Shown here one piece after another: positions 11,483 through 20,801 of a stretch of 64,000 bases of DNA. Source of the stretch: Limnephilus marmoratus (lineage: Eukaryota; Arthropoda; Insecta; Trichoptera; Limnephilidae). Below the pieces are notes generated by a model that was not told the origin of the DNA, did not search any database, and was given only the letters and a program-made list of their open reading frames with translations. Within the stretch, counting starts at the first letter, position 1; the number at the start of each line of letters is the position of its first letter. Position numbers and translations under genes: made by a program. The stretch spans positions 11,147,501-11,211,500 of the forward strand of contig OU862908.1 of assembly GCA_917880885.1 (NCBI GenBank), in the 5' to 3' direction.

Positions 11483-11793
11483 GGTTCCATGACAAACTCA
11501 ACAAAGTGGTATTTCAAAACCCCTTTGAAAAGTCATTAAAAGGGATGTTTTTTTTTAATAGATCGTGACCTAACCTAAGTGAACTGTTTATTTTATTTAT
11601 TTAAACGCCCATAGAGCTTTTACATAGAATGCAGCAAGTACCTACATGTTTTTTTTTAATTACAGTAAAAAGAATGAGTTTACAAAATACAAGTAAAATA
11701 ATATATGCTAAAAACAAAACATAGGTTACATATAATATAAGCGCTAGTTTAATCAAGTTGTTTTTTTTTTCATCACTTTTAATGACTTTTCAA
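11483..11793. mobile_element. MITE family D, copy 1
   Basis: The left part begins GGTTCCATGACAAACTCAAC and includes TTGAAAAGTCATTAAAAGGG (11525-11544). The right end carries the reverse complement (11771-11793). The same termini occur at 63453-63646. No ORF. The interior includes a LINE-like T-rich 3' end (from about 11588). Confidence 0.5.
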
Positions 11794-11829
11794 GAGTGAT
11801 GAAGTTGCACATTGTTGACTTGTCTGGCC

Positions 11830-12784
11830 ACCTTTTTCAGCTATGGTACCATACTTTCTGAATGGGGTTACTTATTTTGTGGCCAACTTTATAGTTTCCA
11901 GTGAATATTTTTAAAATACATAATAATATATGTACATAATATTACGTAGCGTAAAATACTACAATGTTTCGTTCACATGTTTTTTTTTAAGAAAGACAAA
12001 AAGATACAAATAGTAATGCAATAAGGCTGAGAAACGTTTAGTTTTGTTGTTGTAGCATATGTATATAATGTTAATTTTACTGTTTTATGTTTGATTTGGT
12101 GTTATTAAGATAAGAAAAAATAACGTATCTTTTATTTTCATACAGAACGAAATATTATGTTACTCTGTGGGTCATTTCATTGATGTTTCAATAAAGGTAT
12201 GTGGTTATAAAATTTAAAACAATACTAAATGCCTTTGTCCGTGGGTTGTATATTTAATTGTTATTATTATGTTGATAACGATTGTAAAATATTATGGAGA
12301 TTGGATTTAAAGAGATAAAGGATTGCGGAGTTAGCGTAAAAGTAGTCTTACTGTCGGAACGTTTAAAAGCTTGCAAATCTAGGAAGAGTGTAAAGTACGA
12401 GTGTAGTGCGTACCTACTTGAGGAAAAAAAATAATTGTTGTCTTTTGTTATTTTATTAGAATTAAACAGAATTACAAAAAGGCATTACTCTCTATTCTCT
12501 AACAGCCTTACTAAAAAAAAACACAGCACGCCAGATAACCTGTGTTATTGCAGCAACATGAATAAAACAAAAATACACTAAAACACGATAACATTACTAA
12601 TAAGATTTGGTCTTAAAACGTATTGTAAATCCGGCAACAACGCATATTTAAGTACTAAATTGTTTGTTTTCCTTCATAACCGCTAGGTGGCGCGGCGGCG
12701 CGGCGCCTGCGCATTCGTGTTCGCGCTCGAAAAACACGTTGGAAGCGCGAAATGATTTCTATGTGTGAGAAATGATTTTTGTGT
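11830..12784. other. Unannotated stretch with short CpG-rich block
   Basis: Mostly AT-rich with no ORF. A 40-bp block near 12685-12725 is extremely GC-rich (repeats of GGCGCGGCG), with no gene attached. Confidence 0.4.
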
Positions 12785-15464
12785 GTCCAATATTACTGAA
12801 TGTATGGAAGAAAGGTGTGCTCAGGATCATACCTAAAGGGAACGACAAAGAAAGAACTGATGTTAAAGCTTATCGACCAATAACACTTCTTCCTGTATTG
12901 GGGAAAATATTGGAAAAAATTATTCAAAATCGTCTACGAGAAACATTAACACCATCATATGTACATCAATATTGATTCGTCCCAGGTAAATCCACGGAGC
13001 ACGCCCTTATGACTGCGCTTGACTGGGTGAAGGTCTGCACAAAGAGGTACGTAATCGGTATCTTCTTAGATATAACTGGTGCCTTCGATAATGCATGGTG
13101 GGAGATGATTTTAACTAAATTAAAGAATCGTAATTGTCCAAGAAAACTTTTTCAAATATCTTGCGATTATTTTAAAGATAGAAAAATTATAATTTCTTTT
13201 GGTGATTGCATCATTGAAAGAGATGTGGACATGGGTTGTCCCCAAGGTTCTCCCCTTGCACCAGATTTCTGGAATATTTTATTCGATGACTCCTCCAGGT
13301 TACCCTTACCTGAAGGCACTATTGCAATTGATTACGCAGATGACAAATTTTATTTGGTCTCTGGGGACAGTAGAAAAGAAGTTGAAAATAAAGCTGAAGA
13401 AGGTTTGAATATGATTCTTAACTGGGGAAAGGAAAACAGACTGACTTTTGCTCCCCATAAGACCGTGGGTCTCCTTATGAAAGGCTCCCTCAGTAGAGGT
13501 AGAAACCCTTTCATAAAAATGGGACATTCTGCAATCCGTTTTGTAGAGAGTACTAAATATTTAGGCGTTACATTAGACAGATCATCCTCGTTCTTGACTC
13601 ACGTTAAAAGCGTTTCTAGTAAGGCCCAGGCTCTCTTCTTAAAACTGAGAAGAATCTCAACTGCTGAATGGGGTTTACGTTTCCCTGCGCTCCGTCTATT
13701 ATACAGATGCGTATATGTGGCACAAGTTTCATACGGTGCCTGTGTATGGGAACATCGACTGGGTAATTCACTTATTCATTCAGCGCTTAAGAGGGGCCAG
13801 CGAATCCCCTTACTGGCGCTTTCAGGAGCCTACAGAACAGTATCATCGGATGCTTTGCCAATTTTGGCCGGCATTTTGCCAATTGATTTAGAAATTAGGG
13901 AAGTTTTGACAAAGAAGTGTCTGAAAAGAGGAAGACCTGTAAACCACCTTGGTATTGAATTAATACCTGGTGGAGCAGTGCCTCTCCCTGAACTTCTAAA
14001 GATGATGAGAATAAAAACGCTGAGTGAATGGCAGATGAGATGGGATAGATCGAATATGGGAAGATGGACCTTCTCCTTCTTTCCATCAGTTAAAATCAGA
14101 ATGGAAGGGGCATATCTTTTAATGGACCACCATATCACCCAATTGCTTTCTGGGCATGGGGAGTTTAGAGGTAGACTTCACAGACTGGCTCTATCATCCC
14201 ATCCCAATTGCGCTTGTGGTGATACCGACCAAACAGCCGAGCACATTTTGTGGCACTGTGAGATTTTGACGGATGCTCGAGACGAAATGATTGATGGTTT
14301 ACAAGTTATTACGAGACCTGCTTGGAATACAGATCTCGTCTCGAATAAGGTGAATTTTGAGTGCCTGAGGAAATTCACGAACATCTGGGTTGAGAGATGG
14401 CCTGTTCTTAGAGTCGCTGAGTAGCTGTAAAATAACGGTACCAGGTGTATTTTGCTTCTGAATTCACGGACACTCTTCATTATTCCTTTACATTTACCGC
14501 TTGGATTTATTTTTTATGATTTATGTGTTTTGTGTTTCTGTAATATGTTATTTCTTTTATTTTATTATATATTATAAGTTATATGTTATATTTTACATTT
14601 GCGTTATGTTATTTTGTTCATTATATTTTCAAAAATGTATATAATTGCTTTGCGATTTGCTGTGTTTATATTTACTATACTAACTGTTAATTTATGCCAT
14701 GTTCCTAGTTTTGTTTTGTTTGTCTTTAACTATTTCAATGTTTTTTTAGATGAACTGAACTCCAAATTTTTATTTTTTTCCCTATCCCCGTATGGGGGTG
14801 TGCTGGACCTCGTCCCTGCTTCATCTTTAGTTACATTATTAATTTTGCAGATCCTTCTCAAATCTATCTGCGCCTCCCCCAATGACATGTGCAGGCTTGA
14901 GGTTTGATCACACGACCTTGACTGTCCTTTGTCCTGCCTCTGACTACCCAACGCTGAATTTTCTTTTAGTCTTCGGGTATTTTACCCCAAATATTCAGTT
15001 AACATTCTTTGAGGCTTCACTGAGTGGTTGGCTAAGGGACACGGAAGCTAAGTGTAGTTTATGGTCAGTCCGAAAGCCATTCACATTTTTTGTTGGTACT
15101 TGCCAATTGATTTGAGATTTATTGTATTTCTTATGTTCTCTATTTTATACAGGTGCTTGCAGGTTTTTTACAGATGCAATTCCGCGTCATGGAGTCTCAT
15201 GAATGAGTTTTTCTTTTGCCCTGTTTAATTTATCTTTGTCTTACTAACCTATTTTTTGCATTTTGTTTATCCTGTTAAGCACTTGCATACTGCTTACTAA
15301 CAACGTATGCATGGACACTGGAGGTCTAGATTCGTTAAAAAAAAAAAATGTAGCTTCGTTTAACCAAAAAAATTAGAATCTTGCGAGAGCCTTGAAGGAG
15401 TAACCATCAGTTACTTATACCAGGGCGGGTAAGAGGTGGATTACCTCCACTGTCCAATATTACT
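12785..15464 (+). mobile_element. 5'-truncated R1-clade LINE with target duplication
   Basis: GTCCAATATTACT occurs at 12785-12797 and again at 15452-15464. The left copy ends exactly where similarity to reverse transcriptase begins (VWKKGVL), which marks a 13-bp target-site duplication around a 2654-bp insertion (12798-15451). The endonuclease and 5' part of the polymerase gene are missing. The 3' UTR (14425-15451) is about 1 kb, T-rich, and ends without a poly(A) tail. Open frames inside the UTR (14599-15115) have no known motif. Confidence 0.8.
12798..14424 (+). pseudogene. R1-type reverse transcriptase, truncated, one stop
   Basis: The frame runs through the RT fingers and palm: KAYRPITLLPVLGKILEKII, FVPGKSTEHAL, GIFLDITGAFDNAWW, GCPQGSPLAPDFWNILFDD and the catalytic YADD (near 13335). 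It continues with the thumb and a C-terminal CxC...H...C zinc-binding motif (CACGDTDQTAEHILWHC), typical of R1-group non-LTR elements. A single in-frame TGA at 12973 interrupts HQY*FVPGK, where a glycine is usual. Otherwise the frame is open for about 480 codons, so the insertion is fairly young. It cannot retrotranspose because endonuclease, ORF1 and the 5' end are absent. The codons before 12798 are host flank, not element. Confidence 0.85.
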
Positions 15465-16594
15465 TATGTGATGGTTAATTTCTATTAATATGAATAATTT
15501 ACTCTTATATTTATATCATTGATATATTTACCGTGTTTTTTGTGGTTTTTCATAAGTTTTAGTCAAGTTATAAAACAATAATCGTACTTTGAAAATTGAA
15601 GTGTCAAAAACTATTTTATATGATACATGAGAATTCAAATTTACATTTAAAGGTTTTATTTTATGATAATTTTATGACAGTGGTGTTTTTTTTAAATAAT
15701 ATTATCTAATACATGTGTGCGTAAATGCATCAAAGTAATTAACGTCTTTAGAGATGCAAGAAATCTGATATAAAAGACGGTATAATTTTTAGGTTAGTTT
15801 TTTAGCAATAAAAAAAACTTTGAAATTTTTTATTATTTTTTTATTGTATGCACGAGGAAAAAGTGAGGTGATAGTTTCCTTCCAAATTTATTACATAAAA
15901 GGACTGTGTTTTTGAAATTTTGTTTTTTTTTTAATTTCTCTACATTTTAGTCAAAAAAATTTTGGTAAGAAATTTTTTTCCATTTATTTCCGAGTTTGAA
16001 TCTTAAAATATGTCAGTTTTTGAAAACTAAACTGTATTTCAAATATACAAATCTAAAAGGTAATATTATCTAGTTTTCATAAATGGTATTTGTTTTAACG
16101 ACACCTTCAAAAATAAGAAATATATAGAACATTCAAAATACTACGGAAAAATTACAAATATCGTTCGGACATTAATGGTTAAAACAGAGATAAACTACCC
16201 TCTCAGGCCGTGTAAACCATGTGTATTTCTCTCAATGAACAAATTTTTAATTAGTAATGTTTTCACATCCGCGGCCGTTTGTCAATTGAATAAAATTTTC
16301 ACTGGGTTTTTTAGTAAGGCTGTAAGTGATTATGGATTGAGAAATAGCAAAATATATTGTAGTCCTTGATATTGTAGTGGAAGGTGTTCTTAATTTTTTT
16401 TATGGTTGTAAATACATGGTCATCATGTTGTCAGTCCAGCGTAGGATTGAATCAATTTTGATTTCTACATATTAATATACATTCTCACTTTTTATCGATA
16501 TTCTCACGTTGGCATGTTAAATTGAATTTTGAAGAGTCGTATAATTACAGTTCGAAGGTTGGGGGAGGCTGAGCTCTTGTGCTATGTATTTGGT
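15465..16594. other. AT-rich unannotated stretch
   Basis: Long T- and A-runs; no ORF with recognisable content. Confidence 0.5.
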
Positions 16595-16865
16595 ATTTTA
16601 GAATTTTAGAGTAAGTTTATTCAGCCATTGTTTAACAAAAGCAAAACTTTTCTCAGCCTTATTGCATACTTTGTTCCAGCAGCCTGCTTGACAAATTATT
16701 ACTATATCATCAGCGAATGTCACAGTATTACCTCCAATATTTAAATCAAAAATATCATTAGTGTAAATTAAGAAGATTGAAGGACCTAGAACACTACCCT
16801 GAGGCACTCCGTACTTGATCGAAAATGGTTTACTTTTTGTAACGTCGATAATAACTTGTTGGATT
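16595..16865 (-). pseudogene. Reverse-transcriptase fragment
   Basis: Minus-strand translation gives VIIDVTKSKPFSIKYGVPQG followed by SVLGPSIFLIYTNDIFDLNI, then FADD. These are the QGSVLGP and catalytic (Y/F)ADD blocks of a Jockey/CR1-type LINE. The piece covers about 90 codons and has no ends. The first 90 bp are repeated at 19122-19208, so both are debris of the same family. Confidence 0.75.
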
Positions 16866-17600
16866 ATTATGAATGTTAAGCCTGTTTTAATGGTTAGTCC
16901 ACTATTTCAAAAGCAGTGTTTATGGTGCAAGTCGCGCTTTTATTAGAGAAATTGTAATATTTTTTAATCTTCCCTCTCGCAAAAGTACGTGGAATACAGG
17001 TTCACGAATGCAATACAAGTGACTATCTTTTCCTCTCGATCTGATATTCGGTTTAAAAAAATAAAAATAAGCGAATCATCACGTAGGCCGCATAACAAGC
17101 GTGACGCAACTTTAGGAATAATAAATGAAGTGGTGTCTACGGGATCCGAACCGGAGCACCTGTATATGTAGAGGCAGTAGCGGACCGATGGGGGCTGTAG
17201 CGGGTGTACGGAGGCTGCGTGAGCTCTCCTCTGCCCCTCAGAATCTCTAGTGACTAGTAGTGGCACTCGGGCGCGCCCTACACCAATGCAGGCGGATCAG
17301 CATTTCACCGTTAAAGTGACAGCCTCCTGAGAGGCATTATCATCCAGATATCCAACTTGTACTCGTAAAATAAAAATATACGTAATACAGGGTTGAAATA
17401 TCACTGTTAAAATAAAAGTAACTTATAAAAAATAACGCACGCTCACTTTTATACTAGCAGGCTTATCCAAATTTTCAACACAATATTTATAGATGTCACC
17501 ATCATATTGGACGAACAAAAAAGTTTAGAATATTGTCAGGCATTCTTGAACATTATCAGGATTTGCAATTTTTTAAAAATACATAATATTTATTATGATA
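16866..17600. other. Unannotated stretch with CpG-rich block
   Basis: 17130-17300 is distinctly GC/CpG-rich and contains a 100-codon minus ORF (16964-17266) without recognised motifs. Nothing else is seen. Confidence 0.35.
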
Positions 17601-18290
17601 CTAGATGACCCGGCTAACTTCGTACTGCCTCAGAATCAATAACTGTTGTGTTAACTTATTAGCTGAATTAAATTCAGTTTTTTTATTAAGTTAAAAATAA
17701 CGCAACGAAGCCATTATCGATGAGCAACTGTCCGTGTTTTGTTTTGTCAGTATCAGAGATGGTGTTGTGTACGGATTTATATTTTTTGTGATTTTCTTAC
17801 TTTTCCACTTAGTTATGGGAATTGCGATTCATTTTCTTAATACATGTGAGGGAGATTTATTACAATTATCATATTTTTCCTTTGGAAGGCTGCAAATATA
17901 TGTTCACCGTTTGTCTCATTTTCGACTGTTGACATTTAGTGTGTAAGAAGGGGGGACTGCATTATATGTTTAAGAACAAAAGCAAAACAATCAGCGTAAT
18001 GACATTTTGACGTTTTTGAATTTATGGAATTCACTCACTATTCAATATTATACGTATCACAATATTGCTGCAGCTCTTTCAAAAGATGAGAATTCGTTCC
18101 GTACAAAATGTATGAGGAAAAGAACTTTATATAATTTTTTTTTTGTGAATTTTTCCGATCTTTTAATAGCTGTTCTGCTATTCGGGGCGGAGACAAATCC
18201 AACAAATCAAAGATCATAATAATCGGTCCAGCCGTACTTGAGTTATAAATGGTGTAACTTTATTTTATATATTAAGATTATTTTTATGTA
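17601..18290 (-). mobile_element. Helitron/LINE-tail type relic
   Basis: Begins ACTAGATGACCCGGCTAACT, the reverse complement of a ...GCCGGGTCATCTAGT terminus that is common on insect repeats, and ends with ATCGGTCCAGCCGTACTTGA near 18223-18245. Short ORFs (17734-17946, 18007-18219) have no known motif. Exact class is uncertain. Confidence 0.4.
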
Positions 18291-19121
18291 GAAACTGAAT
18301 TTCAACGTCACAATGTTCATAATACATATCAAAGAATAACACGTAACAATATCATCATAATTATCCACTTAGCATTTTCCCTGTATAATCGGAAATCCGT
18401 TCGATAAGGCGCGCGTTCCTATCTAACGGAATTTTAACCAAAATGAAAAATTTCAGTAATTATAATAATGATAAAAATAGTAGAAATAATATAAAAAACT
18501 GTCATAGTTTTACATGAGTCAGCATTTGATTGTGCCAAAATGTTTAATTGCGGTAAAACAAGAAATTTAATGCTGGTCTACGAGTACCAAACTATGAAAT
18601 AAATAACCTAAGTACAAGTCTGACCGGGCAACAAGGCCGACTACAGTAGAAGTCTTCCCATATTGCACCCATGTTTCCTTGAAAAAAACTTTTTAACGCA
18701 CCTTAACTTACTTCTAGTTTTCCAATAACCATTTTTTAAACTCTGATGAAAGAGAAAGGGGCCTTTTTGGACCGGAGCTCTGTGTGCTAAAAAATCAAAA
18801 AGTAAAAAAAGTAGATGTATAGACGCACGATGAATTTTGAAGTATCACGTGATCAAGTCGGTACCATCGAGCAATGACAGTTTGCAAACGGTGGCGATTG
18901 TTTTTGATACTCGATGTTTCTGGCGATTTTTGTGTTATTTTACCGCAAGCATATTAAATAAACAGAGCATTAAGACTATTTTAAACAGAAAAGTTTACTT
19001 AGCGACAGCGCTGAATTCGTAATTTGTCAGTCGACGATCCAGATCTATACTCTAGTCGGCTTTTCCGGGCGAGTAAAGACGCCATCAGAACCTAAAGCAG
19101 TACATACTTACAATATATAAC
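18291..19121. other. Unannotated stretch
   Basis: Mixed AT-rich sequence; no recognised gene or repeat. Confidence 0.4.
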
Positions 19122-19208
19122 ATTGAAGGACCTAGAACACTACCCTGAGGCACTCCGTACTTGATCGAAAGTGGCTCACTTTTTGTACCGTCGATAATTA
19201 ATTGCGGT
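19122..19208 (-). pseudogene. Second copy of the 16.7-kb RT fragment
   Basis: Minus strand encodes LIIDGTKSEPLSIKYGVPQG then SVLGPS, nearly identical at DNA level to 16775-16862. Both ends are abrupt. It is a short relic of the same LINE family. Confidence 0.7.
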
Positions 19209-20418
19209 TTGATTCTTATTAAAGTATTTATTATTTATGTTAGATGGTGAACTGTGATTTTTAAAAAGGAATAAGTAAAAATATTCATACTAAAAATCAT
19301 CATCCCAATTGATGACGTATTAATAATAATTTAATCCCAGGGTCGCATCATTGCCATTGCCGTCTCCTATCTCCCAGTCAGTGAACAGTGGGCAGCCAGT
19401 CAGCGGCGGCTGATGACTGACTGATTATCTTTATCATCCACTTGTGGCTGTCGCATGTCGTCCGAATCCGACAGCGAACTAGGACGCAATTAAAACGAAA
19501 GCTCCTTGTCATGTTTATCAGCCTTCATGATTATTATAAAACGTAAATAATACTAACCACTTTTGATTAACCCATAAGACTAGATTTGGAAGCGAATTAC
19601 CACGATGACAATTTTTTTAACATTAATCCAACATTTTTGAATCGGCCTTGAAGAAAATAATTTCCTCTTATTATAACTGTGAATAAATATCACGAAAAAG
19701 TTCTACTTTGCGATTGATACAAAAGCATATCACAATAAATAGATATTAAGTATTTTCATTAAAAAAAAATTATCCCGACTACGGTCAAGAATTCACAAGA
19801 CTCTCAATATTCTAAACTTTATTCATCTGATCTGATATTGACATCTATAAAACTTTGTGTTAAAAATTGGTCTATGTCATCTTTTGGGATGCTGTGTCGA
19901 GGGTGTTTTTAGGAAATGAAGGAGAGGATGTTCTGAGAAGAAAAAGATATAAGGGGTGGGTAGGAATATGGAATGTAATAAGTAACAAGTAATTTTATAT
20001 CATCAAACCTCTTGTCGACGCACGTTTTGAAAAGACTAATAACTTTGTGATTGAACATTGTTAAATGAAACAAAATAACTTTTTGGATGTACTTATTTTA
20101 ATATAGTTATTATAATTAATTTGGAAAATTAGTTTAATTTTTTACATACATATTTTAGTTAATTTCATTACATAACTCTGGAAGTAATTTCCTTCTGGAA
20201 TTTCTTAACCATGTTCCATCATGAGCTATGGAGCTTTGAAATATTCATTAAACTATCCAATAAAACAAATAACAGTAGACACCAAATTGTTTGCCAAAGA
20301 GAAAAGAATCTTTAAAAACAGTGTTAAAACTCGGGTGAAGCCGGCAGTGAAGTTACTACAAGTTGTTCTACAAATACATATATACGTAATTAAACCTTGT
20401 GAGAAGTTGCATACATAT
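19209..20418. other. Mostly unannotated, short family-B fragment
   Basis: 19330-19500 has above-average GC content but no frame I can support. 19885-19975 matches the first part of SINE-like family B (ATGCTGTGT...GAGGGTGTTTTTAGGAAA). An 80-codon ORF at 20221-20463 has no motif. Confidence 0.4.
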
Positions 20419-20528
20419 TTTTTTTTTTTTATGTATCAAACGTTTATTGATTATAGCATATAAAATATAATGTACATTTAGATGATGTGTTAATTTGCTT
20501 ACATGTTCATATTCAAATATGTTAATAC

Positions 20529-20571
20529 CACTCTTCCATGGAAGCGTTAGCTTGTGTCTGGAAGAGTAGTG
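20529..20571 (-). other. Hairpin in LINE 3' UTR
   Basis: CACTCTTCCA and TGGAAGAG(TA)GTG form an inverted repeat around a ~20-nt loop, about 100 nt from the poly(A). 3'-UTR stem-loops can serve as recognition signals for LINE reverse transcriptase; that role is an inference here. Confidence 0.5.
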
Positions 20572-20801
20572 TACATTTTTTAATGCTATATTTAAGTTCT
20601 TAAATTACAATGTGAATGTAAAAAACAATAAGTTGTAAGTTCGGTGATATGTAATTATAAGTATTTATCTACTATCAAAACAATTTTACTATTTGGATAA
20701 TGTGTCCAGAATTATTGTAATTAGTTGCTAAAAACAATACAAAATTTAACTTATTTGAAGAATGGAGTATCACTTGGAAACTGAGTTATAAGTAGATTAG
20801 A

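Noticed and set aside
13199..14480. Several ORFs on the other strand or frames within the R1-like LINE
   Set aside because: Shadows of the reverse-transcriptase frame, which has clear conserved motifs.
20400..20431. Target duplication for the full-length LINE (AAGTTG near 20404 and 25845)
   Set aside because: Six bases with mismatched surroundings at an uncertain 5' end are not convincing.
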